A stretch of DNA of 43,375 bases. Source: Hyphomicrobiales bacterium. GTDB taxonomy: Bacteria > Pseudomonadota > Alphaproteobacteria > Rhizobiales > Hyphomicrobiaceae. Of the stretch, positions 15,812 through 24,525 are shown one piece after another; position 1 is the first letter of the stretch; every line of letters begins with the position of its first letter. The notes below the pieces were generated by a model. It saw only the letters and a list, made by a program, of their open reading frames with translations. It ran no database searches and was not told where the DNA came from. A program made the translations under genes and the position numbers. The stretch is taken from contig JANXRM010000164.1 of NCBI GenBank assembly GCA_025353015.1, positions 1-43,375 on the forward strand, in the 5' to 3' direction.

Positions 15812-16837
15812 ATGCCATTTGGAGGCATTGACTGGCTGGCGTTGACAGTCGAACCGACGCTGGAACCTGAGCTGCCAATTTGCGATCCCCATCACCACTT
15901 GTGGGATTTCCGCACGGCGCGCATTCCCTATCAACGCTACATGCTCCACGAGCTCGCCGACGATATGCGCAGCGGCCACAACATCCGCTCCACCGTGTTC
16001 GTCGAGGCCCGCGCCATGTACCGCGCCGATGGCCCCGAGGAGATGCGTCCCATCGGCGAGGTCGAGTTCGTCCAAGGCCAGGCGGCCGCAAGCGCCAGTG
16101 GCCTTTATGGTCCAGGGCGCGTGGCAGCAGCCATCGTCGGACACGCCAATCTGCTGCTCGGCGATCGGGTCGCCCCGGTCCTTGAAGCCTTGCAGGCGGC
16201 CAGTCCCAATCGGTTCCGCGGCATCAGGCATTCCGTGACGTGGGACCCGCATCCCGAAGTGGAGAACACGGCGGCCCACAAAATACAGGGCCAGCTTGGC
16301 AATGCCCAGTTCCGGGCTGGTGCCCACGTGCTGGACCGGATGGGGTTGTCCTTGGAAGCCTGGATGTACTTCCCGCAGCTTCCCGAGCTGGCGGACTTTG
16401 CCAAAGCTGTCCCCAATCTACCGATCATTCTCAACCACATCGGTGGCTTGGTGCGAACGGGTCCCTACGCCAATAAGGATGCGGAGGTGTTGGCAAACTG
16501 GCGGCGCGGCATGGCCGCCGTGGCCCAGTGCCCGAATGTCACAGTCAAACTCGGCGGCATGGGCATGCCGCGCACTGGATTTGACTGGCACACGCGCCAC
16601 CATCCGATCGGCTCGGAGGAGCTTGCGGCGGCGATGAGCCCATTCATGGCCTACTGCATCGAGCAATTCGGCCCGAACCGTTGCATGTTCGAAAGCAACT
16701 TTCCGGTCGATAAGGTGTCGTTTTCGTACCATGTGATGTGGAACGCGTTCAAACGCCAATCCAAAAGCTACACGGCGACCGAGCGTGCCCAAATGTTCCA
16801 CGACACGGCTGTACGGGTCTATCGCATAGGCAAGTGA
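15812..16837 (+). CDS. Amidohydrolase-superfamily TIM-barrel hydrolase (COG3618-like)
   Basis: A 341-residue metal-dependent hydrolase. CDPHHHLWDF near residue 25 supplies the first metal ligands, NHIGG (about 210) lies on a later strand, and FESNFPVDK (about 292) gives the terminal acidic residue, as in lactonases and 2-pyrone-4,6-dicarboxylate hydrolase-like proteins. The insertion after strand 1 and the length match COG3618. Start ATG 15812 follows AGGGAG by six bases; an upstream TTG frame from 15743 lacks a ribosome site. Within the cluster it may open a lactone or pyrone ring; this is inference. Confidence 0.82.
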   Translation: MPFGGIDWLALTVEPTLEPELPICDPHHHLWDFRTARIPYQRYMLHELADDMRSGHNIRSTVFVEARAMYRADGPEEMRPIGEVEFVQGQAAASASGLYGPGRVAAAIVGHANLLLGDRVAPVLEALQAASPNRFRGIRHSVTWDPHPEVENTAAHKIQGQLGNAQFRAGAHVLDRMGLSLEAWMYFPQLPELADFAKAVPNLPIILNHIGGLVRTGPYANKDAEVLANWRRGMAAVAQCPNVTVKLGGMGMPRTGFDWHTRHHPIGSEELAAAMSPFMAYCIEQFGPNRCMFESNFPVDKVSFSYHVMWNAFKRQSKSYTATERAQMFHDTAVRVYRIGK

Positions 16838-16947
16838 GATTGGTCAGCCTGATGCGCGCAGATCGTGAACAGCATTGGCGCGGCCTGACGATCGACCAAT
16901 GATCACTGCCGCTGGTGCAATCCATCACGCCTCTCGTGGAGCCCGCT

Positions 16948-17742
16948 ATGGCGTTCATCACCACACCGCTGAATGGCATCCGTATGGCCTACCGCATCGA
17001 TGGACCAGCTGGCGCACCGTGGCTCACCATGCTGACGGGCCTGACCAACGACCTCACGATGTGGCATCCACAGATGCCGCTCGCTGACGACCTACGCATT
17101 CTGCGCTACGATTTTCGCGGCCAGGGTGGTTCTGAGACGACAGCGCCGCCCTACACGCCGGAACTGCTGATCGCCGATCTGATGGCGCTATGGGACCACC
17201 TCGGCGTCAAGCGTTCGCACGTGCTGGGTCTCGGGCTGGGAGGCGCCCTGGCGCAGGGGATCGCCATTCATCACCCCGAGCGGGTAGACAAGCTCGTGCC
17301 CTGCTGCTGCCGTGCCGGCATGGTGCCAGACTTCGCCGCCAACTGGCACAAGCGGCAAGCGCTCGTGCGCGCGGGCGGCATCGAAACGATCGTCGAGGAT
17401 ACGGCGCAACGTTGGTTCTCGGAGGACTTCAAGGCGAGCAACCCAGGCGTCATAGATGGCGTTCGCGCCATGATCCGCCGAACGACCACGGACGGGTATC
17501 TCGGCTGTACGTCAGCGTTCCTCGGCGTGAAATACGAAAGCGATCTCGGCCGCATCAAAGCGCCAACGCTCTATGTCGGCGGCGCCGAGGATAAGAGCGG
17601 CGGGCCGCCAGCATTGATGGCCGCACTGGCCGCAATGGTGCCCGGCGCCCGTTACGTTTCGATACCGGACGCGGCCCATATCGCCAACCTGCAGAACCCG
17701 GAAGCATTCAACCAGATCGTTGCTGAGTTCTTGCTCGGGTAA
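16948..17742 (+). CDS. Alpha/beta hydrolase, enol-lactonase-like, nucleophile replaced by Gly
   Basis: A 264-residue alpha/beta hydrolase most like 3-oxoadipate enol-lactonase (PcaD). The oxyanion strand MLTGLTNDLTMW, YDFRGQGGSE, the acid Asp215 (in GAEDKSGG) and His244 (in DAAHIANLQNP) are all present. The nucleophile elbow, normally G-x-S-x-G-G, reads G-L-G-L-G-G: residue 96 is Gly (codon GGG at 17233). A classical esterase mechanism is therefore impossible unless another residue serves. The ATG at 16948 follows GTGGAG and gives the normal family N-terminus; an earlier in-frame start at 16915 adds only 11 atypical residues. Everything else in the fold looks intact. Confidence 0.83.
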   Translation: MAFITTPLNGIRMAYRIDGPAGAPWLTMLTGLTNDLTMWHPQMPLADDLRILRYDFRGQGGSETTAPPYTPELLIADLMALWDHLGVKRSHVLGLGLGGALAQGIAIHHPERVDKLVPCCCRAGMVPDFAANWHKRQALVRAGGIETIVEDTAQRWFSEDFKASNPGVIDGVRAMIRRTTTDGYLGCTSAFLGVKYESDLGRIKAPTLYVGGAEDKSGGPPALMAALAAMVPGARYVSIPDAAHIANLQNPEAFNQIVAEFLLG

Positions 17743-17919
17743 ACGTGGGCTGGCGACAACCTGTGCTCGCGACATGGACAGACGTGAACCGTCGTGGGAC
17801 ACTGCGAAACATCGTTTACGTGAGCGGCACCGTCCTCGACGCGCAAGGACGAACGACAGTCGAAAACCGAACGACAACCAACGACCGCGAGATTTCTCGT
17901 CCAATCGGAATGAAGCCCC

Positions 17920-18807
17920 ATGCAGGACTTTCCCGCCAAAATCATCGACGTGCATTCGCATTGGGGCACGCGCCGCGGCTACCCGTTGCAGACGGATAAG
18001 GAACTGGCGCAACAACGCGCCACGTGGAATTCGGAAACCAAGTACCACACGGAAGCCGAGATGGCCGCGCATTTCCGCGCCAACCGCGTGCGCGCCATTC
18101 TGGATCTTGGCTATGCCAAGTACCGGCCCATAGAGGAGATGCGGGCGCTGCACGACTACGCTTTTGATACCGAGCGTGCCCACCCAGACGCCATCCTCGG
18201 CCACTGGGTGCATATCGACCCTGAGCGCGCGGGCTCCGATGGCATCAAGGAGTTGCGCCGCTGCATCGACAAGAAAATCGGCTTTCTCGGCTACGCGATC
18301 TCGGCGTCGCTGTCGCCACCGGCGAGCGATCCGCTCTACAAGCCCTACTATGATCTCTGTACCGAGGCCGGCATCCCCGTGCTGATTTTCGTCGGCACCA
18401 CGGGCCTCGGCGCTGGGCTTCCTGGCGGCGACGGCGTCATTCTCGACTATTGCCATCCCCGGCATCTGGATTGGGTTGCTGCCCACAATCCGCAATTGAA
18501 GATCGTCGCCGCGCGTCCCGGCTGGCCGTGGCAGGCCGAGGTGATCGCGGTGCTCATGCATAAGCGCAACATCTGGTACGAGTTGCACGGCTGGAGCCCG
18601 AAGTATCACACAGCGGATCTCAAGCACGACATCGCGCGCCGGCTCAAGGATCGCATTCTGTTCGGCGCCGATTACCCGCTCTTCACCTACGAGCGGCTGG
18701 TAAAGGATTGGCAGGCGGAAGGCTATTCCGCAGAGGTGCTGGAGAAGGTGTTCTGGCGCAACGGCGAGCGGTTCCTGGCCGAATGCGGCGTGAAGGTGGC
18801 CGGCTGA
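17920..18807 (+). CDS. Amidohydrolase family 2 (COG2159-like) protein
   Basis: A 295-residue TIM-barrel metallohydrolase or decarboxylase. DVHSHWG near the start supplies the strand-1 His-x-His metal site, GIPVLIFVG and LKIVAARPGWPWQAEV lie on middle strands, and FGADYPLF (about 248) carries the strand-8 acidic residue. This family includes ACMSD, gamma-resorcylate decarboxylase and related hydratases; it acts on carboxylated ring or dienoic acids. Its stop is one base before the next SDR start, so the two are tightly coupled. The reaction itself cannot be determined from sequence. Confidence 0.82.
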   Translation: MQDFPAKIIDVHSHWGTRRGYPLQTDKELAQQRATWNSETKYHTEAEMAAHFRANRVRAILDLGYAKYRPIEEMRALHDYAFDTERAHPDAILGHWVHIDPERAGSDGIKELRRCIDKKIGFLGYAISASLSPPASDPLYKPYYDLCTEAGIPVLIFVGTTGLGAGLPGGDGVILDYCHPRHLDWVAAHNPQLKIVAARPGWPWQAEVIAVLMHKRNIWYELHGWSPKYHTADLKHDIARRLKDRILFGADYPLFTYERLVKDWQAEGYSAEVLEKVFWRNGERFLAECGVKVAG

Positions 18808-18808
18808 C

Positions 18809-19603
18809 ATGGATCTCGGGCTCAAAGACAAAGTCGCTATCGTCGGCGGCGCCAGCATGGGCATCGGCTACGGCATCGCCCGGACGCTGGCCCTGGAAGG
18901 CGCGCACGTCGTCATCACGGCACGGCGGGAGGCCGGCCTCGCCAAAGCCGCGGCTACGCTCAAGGCCGCGGTGGAAAAGGCCGGCTCGAAAGCGCGCGTC
19001 GTTCCCATCGCCGCCGACTGCCGCCGCGCCGAGGACTGCGCTCGCGTCGTCGAGCAAACCATGGCCGAATTCGCCGGCATCGACGTGCTCGTCAACAACG
19101 ACGGTGCGCCGCCGCTCGGCGCCCTTATCAGCTTCGACGATACCGCCTGGGCCAAGGCCGTCGAGCAGAACCTTATGTACGTGGTACGCATGACACGCGC
19201 CGTCGTCCCGCATATGCAAGCCCGCGGCGGCGGTGGCATTTTGAACATAACCGCGATTTCCGCGATCCAGCCCATTGCCGGTTTCGGGCTCTCGGTTGCA
19301 ACCTGGAGCGGCGTTATCGGCTACGCCAAGACGCTGTCGATCGAGGTGGCGAAGGACAATATCAACGTCAACACGATCTGCCCCGGCTACATCGAAACGC
19401 AGCGGCTCGAGAAAGTGTTCGCGGCCGACGGTGGCGACCCGCAAGTCATGCGCCGCAAGCTCGAGGCGGAAATCCCCATGGGCCGCATCGGCTCGGTTGA
19501 CGATATCGCAAGTATGGTGGCGCTGCTCGTCTCGCCGCGCGGGCGCTATACCACCGGCACCGCCATCCAGGTCGACGGCGGCCTGCTGCGCGGAGTGCGG
19601 TAG
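18809..19603 (+). CDS. SDR-family protein with altered catalytic residues
   Basis: A 264-residue SDR-fold protein beginning two bases after the amidohydrolase stop. The cofactor motif IVGGASMGIGYG replaces the first Thr with Val but keeps the glycines. NNAG is NNDG. At the YxxxK position the sequence is SVATW (Ser162, Trp166), followed by a normal GVIGYAKTLS helix. Divergent SDRs with a PxxGxxLS segment here are known and seem to be a real subfamily. The C-terminal TGTAIQVDGGLLRG is canonical. It may bind NAD(P) without carrying out standard proton relay. Confidence 0.8.
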   Translation: MDLGLKDKVAIVGGASMGIGYGIARTLALEGAHVVITARREAGLAKAAATLKAAVEKAGSKARVVPIAADCRRAEDCARVVEQTMAEFAGIDVLVNNDGAPPLGALISFDDTAWAKAVEQNLMYVVRMTRAVVPHMQARGGGGILNITAISAIQPIAGFGLSVATWSGVIGYAKTLSIEVAKDNINVNTICPGYIETQRLEKVFAADGGDPQVMRRKLEAEIPMGRIGSVDDIASMVALLVSPRGRYTTGTAIQVDGGLLRGVR

Positions 19604-19641
19604 GGCCGAGCGTTCGGGAGCAGCCGCCGAGGAAAAACCGT

Positions 19642-21300
19642 ATGCAATTCGAGACCGTCATCACACCTGAATTGGCGAACCACTGGCGCCAGAGCGGCCT
19701 TTGGACGAACGAGAGCATCTTCGACATCCTGGTCAGCCGCGCCGCGGCCCATCCCGATCGCGAAGTATTCGCAGATGTAACCCAACGGCTCACCTACGGC
19801 GCGCTGAAGGACAAAGTGGAACGCTGCGCCGCCTTCCTGCGCCGGATCGGCATCGGCCCCGGCGACATCGTCACTGTGCAGTTGCCGAACCGCGTCGTAT
19901 TCCCCGTCGTCTACATTGCGCTTGAAATCATCGGCGCCGTCGCCAACAAGGTCAATCCCGATTTCCGCGTGCGGGAGCTGGACTACATACTGCGCTTTTC
20001 CGGCAGCAGCACCTTCATCTGTCCGGCGACGTTCAAATCCCACGACTACGTTGCAATGGCGCGGCAACTCCGCGCGGCGATCCCGGATCTGGCGCACATC
20101 GTGATCGCGGGCGACAGCGCGCCCGAAGGTCTGCAACAAGGCGAGTGGCATCTGGAAACTGGGATCGCCGCAGCGCTGCCGCTCTCAGCTGCCGATCGCG
20201 TGCGCACCAACCCTGACGCCATCTTCCGCATGGCCTTTACGTCGGGCACGACGGGCAATCCCAAGTGCGTGCTGCATTCGTTGAACACGACGCTACCGGC
20301 CGTCGTACAGATCAACACCGACATGGCCGTCACCGCCAATGACGTGCAGCTGATCTACCTGCCGGTCTGCCTCAACTGGGGCTATCTGTGTCTGCTACAG
20401 ACGATCGTCTCCGGCAGCCGCGCCGTGCTGCTCGAACGCTTCTCGGCGAAGGCCGCACTCGAATTGATCGAGCGCGAGCGCGTCACCTATATCGCGACGG
20501 CGCCGGCCTCCATCGTTGCCATTCTGCACGAGCCTGAACTCGCGTGCTTCGATGTCTCGTCGCTCCGCGTCGTCATCACGGGCGGCGCCTCGGCAGCCAT
20601 CGAAACGATCCGCGACTATCAGGCGCGCATGCCCGGCCATCTGATCGAATTGTACGGCATGTTGGAGACGGGGTTTCACACCTACACACGCTTTTCAGAC
20701 GATCCGGTCGCGGTCAACGGCACCATTGGCCGGGTCGTCGCCAGCATGGAGCTGAAACTCCTAGATGAGGCAGGCGCCGAGGTGGCTGCGGGCGGCGTCG
20801 GCGAAATCGCGGCATACGGGCCCAGCGTGCATCTCGGTTATCATGCAAACCCGGCCGCCAACGCGGAAGCCTTTACGGCGGATGGCTGGTTCCGCACCGG
20901 CGATCTCGGCCGCGTTGTGGATGCGGCGGGCAACGTCGCCATCGTCGGACGGCGCAAGGAGATCATCAACCGCGGCGGCAAGAAATTCTTTCCGCGCGAA
21001 GTCGAGGAAATCCTCTATACGCACCCGAAGATCATGCACGCTGCCATGATCGGCATCGCCGATGCGCGGCTCGGTGAAAAGAACTTCCTCTGCGTGATCC
21101 CGAAGGCGGGCGAGACCGTGATGCTCGCCGAGATGGTGGCGTTCCTCAAGGGCGAGGTTGCCGACTACAAGCTGCCCGAAGACCTCCTGCACGTCGACGA
21201 GCTGCCCTTCACCGCGACAGGCAAGCTGCGCCGCCACGTGCTGGCCGAGCAGATCGCCAAGCGGCATGCGGCGGTGGGGGCGAAACCAAGCGAGCGGTGA
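19642..21300 (+). CDS. Acyl-CoA synthetase / AMP-dependent ligase
   Basis: A 552-residue member of the ANL adenylating superfamily. The P-loop FTSGTTGNPK (about 200), the A5-type segment ELYGMLETGFHTYT (about 335), the hinge FRTGDLGR (about 418), GRRKEIINRGGKKFFP (about 437) and the catalytic lysine in TATGKLRR (about 527) are all intact. It would activate a carboxylic acid to its CoA thioester via an acyl-AMP. It closes the catabolic run, so it probably activates the substrate or an intermediate. The ATG at 19642 follows GAGGAAA. Medium-chain, aromatic or cyclohexane-type acids are all possible. Confidence 0.88.
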   Translation: MQFETVITPELANHWRQSGLWTNESIFDILVSRAAAHPDREVFADVTQRLTYGALKDKVERCAAFLRRIGIGPGDIVTVQLPNRVVFPVVYIALEIIGAVANKVNPDFRVRELDYILRFSGSSTFICPATFKSHDYVAMARQLRAAIPDLAHIVIAGDSAPEGLQQGEWHLETGIAAALPLSAADRVRTNPDAIFRMAFTSGTTGNPKCVLHSLNTTLPAVVQINTDMAVTANDVQLIYLPVCLNWGYLCLLQTIVSGSRAVLLERFSAKAALELIERERVTYIATAPASIVAILHEPELACFDVSSLRVVITGGASAAIETIRDYQARMPGHLIELYGMLETGFHTYTRFSDDPVAVNGTIGRVVASMELKLLDEAGAEVAAGGVGEIAAYGPSVHLGYHANPAANAEAFTADGWFRTGDLGRVVDAAGNVAIVGRRKEIINRGGKKFFPREVEEILYTHPKIMHAAMIGIADARLGEKNFLCVIPKAGETVMLAEMVAFLKGEVADYKLPEDLLHVDELPFTATGKLRRHVLAEQIAKRHAAVGAKPSER

Positions 21301-21448
21301 TGGCAGGCTGCGACGGTTGCACCGTTAAAGGCAACCCTCGACGTGAGTTATGTGTTGTCCCAGCCACCTGAAGGCTGGGATCCGAAGTATAAGCCCCGCA
21401 ATGCACGAAGCCGGCGCACACCTTTCAGCGCCAAGCCAGAGCCCGCCA

Positions 21449-23068
21449 ATGCTGCGCCTGACGGAATTGAAACTGCCGCTCGATCATGATGCTGATGCGC
21501 TGCGCTCGGCCGTTCTGAAGCGTCTCAAACTCAAGTCATCAGAACTGATCCGGTTCCAGGTGTTCCGCCGCGGCTGGGACGCCCGCAAACGTTCCGCGAT
21601 CCAGCTGACCTACACGCTCGACATCGAAGTCGATGACGAGACCAAGATTTTGGCTCGTCTCGGCAGCGACCGCAATCTCGGCCGGGCTCCGGACACATCG
21701 TACCGCTTGCCCGTGGCCGCGCCGCCGACATTACCGCGGCGCCCGCTGGTCATCGGCGCGGGCCCGTGCGGGTTGTTCGCCGCGCTGATCCTGGCGCAGG
21801 CGGGTTTCCGGCCTATCATTCTCGAGCGCGGCAAGGTCGTGCGCGAGCGCACCAAGGATACCTGGGCGCTGTGGCGCCGCTCGATCCTGACGCCGGAATC
21901 AAATGTGCAATACGGCGAAGGCGGCGCTGGCACGTTCTCCGACGGCAAGCTTTATAGCGGCATCAAGGACGACCGGAACCGCGACCGCAAGGTGCTGGTG
22001 GAGTTCGTCAAGGCGGGCGCGCCCGAGGAAATTCTCAACGTCGCCAAACCGCACATCGGCACATTCCGCCTCGTCACCATGGTCGAGCACCTGCGCGCCA
22101 GCATTGAGGCCTTGGGCGGCGAGTACCGGTTTCAATCGCGGGTGACCGACCTCGAAATTGCGACCGCCAGTAATGGCAATCGGCGCGTGCAAGGCGTGGT
22201 GCTGGACAACGGCGAGCACATCGCGGCCGACCATGTTGTCATGGCCGTTGGCCACAGCGCCCGCGATACGTTTCAGATGCTGCACGAAAAGGGCGTGTTC
22301 ATCGAGGCGAAGCCGTTCTCCATCGGCGTGCGCATCGAGCATCCGCAATCCTTGATCGATCGCTGCCGGTTTGGTGATTTTGCCGGCAACGAAATTCTCG
22401 GTGCCGCCGATTACAAGCTCGTCCACCACGCGAGCAACGGCCGCGCCGTTTACAGTTTTTGCATGTGCCCGGGTGGGACGGTCGTGGCCGCCGCGTCCGA
22501 GCCCGGTGGCGTCGTCACCAACGGCATGAGCCAGTACTCGCGCAACGAACGCAACGCTAACGCCGGCATCGTCGTGGCCATCACGCCGGACGATTACACG
22601 GGTCACGTGCTCGCCGGCATCGATTTCCAGCGCAAATACGAGCGTCAGGCCTTCGCCGTGGGTGGTGGGACGTACGCCGCCCCAGCCCAACTCGTCGGCG
22701 ACTTCCTGGCATCAACGCCGTCCACCGCACTCGGCAAGGTCGTGCCCTCTTACAAGCCCGGGGTCACGCCAACTGATCTGGCGCTTTGCCTGCCGGAGTT
22801 CGCGGTAGCCGCCATTCGCGAAGCCCTGCCGATGTTCGACCGGCAGATCAAAGGCTTTGCCATGCGGGACGCGGTCATGACCGGGGTCGAGACGCGCACA
22901 TCGTCGCCGATCCGCATCCGCCGCGACGAAAGCTTCCAGTCAATGAATACGCGCGGGCTTTTTCCGGCTGGTGAAGGCGCTGGCTATGCCGGTGGCATTC
23001 TGTCGGCGGGTGTCGACGGTATCCGCGTCGCCGAGGCTGTCGCACATTCGATAATGGCCGGCACTTGA
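21449..23068 (+). CDS. FAD-dependent dehydrogenase, COG2509 family
   Basis: A 539-residue flavoprotein. An N-terminal domain of about 95 residues (LRLTELKLPLDHDADALR, then KRSAIQLTYTLDIEV) precedes the dinucleotide fold VIGAGPCGLFAALILAQAG near residue 102. The motif VQYGEGGAGTFSDGKLYSG is a hallmark of COG2509, and the FAD-closing FPAGEGAGYAGGILSAGVDG lies near the C-terminus. The function of the family is poorly defined, and close relatives are present in many bacteria. Start ATG 21449 keeps the conserved N-terminus; an upstream in-frame ATG at 21350 adds a non-conserved leader. It ends tail-to-tail with the acyltransferase gene. Confidence 0.85.
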   Translation: MLRLTELKLPLDHDADALRSAVLKRLKLKSSELIRFQVFRRGWDARKRSAIQLTYTLDIEVDDETKILARLGSDRNLGRAPDTSYRLPVAAPPTLPRRPLVIGAGPCGLFAALILAQAGFRPIILERGKVVRERTKDTWALWRRSILTPESNVQYGEGGAGTFSDGKLYSGIKDDRNRDRKVLVEFVKAGAPEEILNVAKPHIGTFRLVTMVEHLRASIEALGGEYRFQSRVTDLEIATASNGNRRVQGVVLDNGEHIAADHVVMAVGHSARDTFQMLHEKGVFIEAKPFSIGVRIEHPQSLIDRCRFGDFAGNEILGAADYKLVHHASNGRAVYSFCMCPGGTVVAAASEPGGVVTNGMSQYSRNERNANAGIVVAITPDDYTGHVLAGIDFQRKYERQAFAVGGGTYAAPAQLVGDFLASTPSTALGKVVPSYKPGVTPTDLALCLPEFAVAAIREALPMFDRQIKGFAMRDAVMTGVETRTSSPIRIRRDESFQSMNTRGLFPAGEGAGYAGGILSAGVDGIRVAEAVAHSIMAGT

Positions 23069-23081
23069 TAGGTGGGGAGGT

Positions 23082-23107
23082 GGGTGTCTGGCTTTAGCCT
23101 GACACCC
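23082..23107. repeat. REP-like palindrome between convergent genes
   Basis: An inverted repeat GGGTGTC-T-GGCT-TT-AGCC-T-GACACCC lies between two convergent stops. It is closely related to the sequences at 29636-29658 and 29674-29697, so it is a dispersed element. It has a strong hairpin but no following T run; it may act as a bidirectional terminator or mRNA stabiliser. Confidence 0.75.
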
Positions 23108-23122
23108 TAAATGGCCGGTAGC

Positions 23123-24307
23123 TCACTCCGCCTCGGCATCGGCGCTGAGCTTTTTGTAGGGGCCGTATCCGGCGAGCTCGGCGCGATGTTGCTCCATATG
23201 CCGCCGCTCATCCTCGAGATAGCGGGCGACGGCCTTGCGGAAACCAGCATCCGCGATCCAATGCGCCGAATAGGTCGGCGTCGGCATGTAGCCGCGCGCC
23301 AGCTTGTGCTCGCCCTGGGCGCCGGCCTCGACGCGGGCGAGCTTATGGGTGATGGCGTAATCGATGGCCTGATAATAGCAGACCTCGAAATGCAGGCACG
23401 GATGCTGCTCGACGGCGCCCCAGTAGCGGCCATAGAGGCAATCGCCACCGATCATGTTGAGTGCGCCCGCGATGTACCGCCCGTCGCGCTTCACCATCAC
23501 CAGCAGGCAGCGCTCCGGCATAGCCTCGCCCAACAGCGAGAAAAATTGGCGATTGAGATAGGGGCGGCCCCATTTGCGGTTGCCCGTATCCATGTAGAAC
23601 GCGAAGAACGCATCCCAGTGCGCCTCCGTCAGATCGCTGCCCGTCACATGCTCGATGGTTAGGCCGTTTGAGAGCGCTTCGGCGCGTTCCTTGCGGATTT
23701 GTTTGCGCTTGCGCGACGCCAGCGTCTCCAGGAACGCGTCGAAATCCGTGTATCCGGCGTTCTCCCAATGGAATTGCTTATCGGTGCGCTGCAAGAGGCC
23801 CGCGCCTCCAGCGCGCTGCCATTGGTCTTCGGCGAGAAACGTAATATGCGCCGATGAGAGGTTGTTCTGGCGGCCAAGCTCCTGGGCGGCGGCCAGCAGT
23901 AACGTCTCGCGGTCCGCGCCGCCGGGTTCCGTGCCGACCAGTAGACGCCGCCCCGGTACGGGCGTGAACGGCACCGCGCATTGCAGTTTCGGATAGTAGC
24001 TGCCGCCTGCCCGCTCGAAGGCCTCGGCCCAGCCGTAGTCGAAGATGTATTCGCCCTTGCTGTGCGTTTTCAGATAGCAGGGCATGACCCCTATCGGGCG
24101 GCCTTTGCCTTCCAAAACGAGATGCTGGGGAACCCACCCGGTGCGGCGGGTGACAGTGCCTGCGTCTTCCAGGGCTTTCAGGAAGGCATGCGAGATGAAC
24201 GGGTCGAAGGAGACCTCAGGCGGGTTGGCTAACCGGTCCCAGTCCGCGGCCGCGATGCTGGCAATTTCAGGCATGACTTTCACGATCGCGGCGTGCTGCT
24301 CAGCCAT
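23123..24307 (-). CDS. COG3146 (DUF482) GNAT-like acyltransferase
   Basis: A 394-residue cytoplasmic protein of the peptidoglycan-related acyltransferase family COG3146, which has the FemAB/GNAT fold. Typical segments in order are FISHAFLKALEDAG, GWVPQHLVLE, GVMPCYLKTHSKGEYIFD, KQIRKERAEAL, YRQ-like FYMDTGNRKWGRPYLNR, and EAGAQGEHKLARGYMPT near the end. The start at 24307 has GGGAGA upstream on the coding strand; 24313 is an alternative. The family is widespread in proteobacteria and its substrate is unproven. It is a single-gene unit, facing its left neighbour tail-to-tail and divergent from the CoA transferase. Confidence 0.82.
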   Translation of the reverse strand: MAEQHAAIVKVMPEIASIAAADWDRLANPPEVSFDPFISHAFLKALEDAGTVTRRTGWVPQHLVLEGKGRPIGVMPCYLKTHSKGEYIFDYGWAEAFERAGGSYYPKLQCAVPFTPVPGRRLLVGTEPGGADRETLLLAAAQELGRQNNLSSAHITFLAEDQWQRAGGAGLLQRTDKQFHWENAGYTDFDAFLETLASRKRKQIRKERAEALSNGLTIEHVTGSDLTEAHWDAFFAFYMDTGNRKWGRPYLNRQFFSLLGEAMPERCLLVMVKRDGRYIAGALNMIGGDCLYGRYWGAVEQHPCLHFEVCYYQAIDYAITHKLARVEAGAQGEHKLARGYMPTPTYSAHWIADAGFRKAVARYLEDERRHMEQHRAELAGYGPYKKLSADAEAE

Positions 24308-24525
24308 CGGCATGATCTCCCAAACGGTACGCCAGCATAGGCCAAGTTCCGTGCTGCGAGCCATAGGGTGCGATTGGCTTCTCATCGCGCCTGCTCGCCG
24401 CACGCAACCCGGTCATAAGATACCCGAATTTGGCCTCTTGGTGACCGCCCAAAAACAAGGCTACTGTAGCCCCTGAACTATGGCGACGATCGCCTCCACC
24501 CGTCGGGACCCAGGAGAAAACCACC

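Noticed and set aside
17512-18864. Minus-strand open frame of 450 codons opposite the second amidohydrolase
   Set aside because: Shadow frame caused by high GC; the plus-strand gene has all the metal-site motifs.
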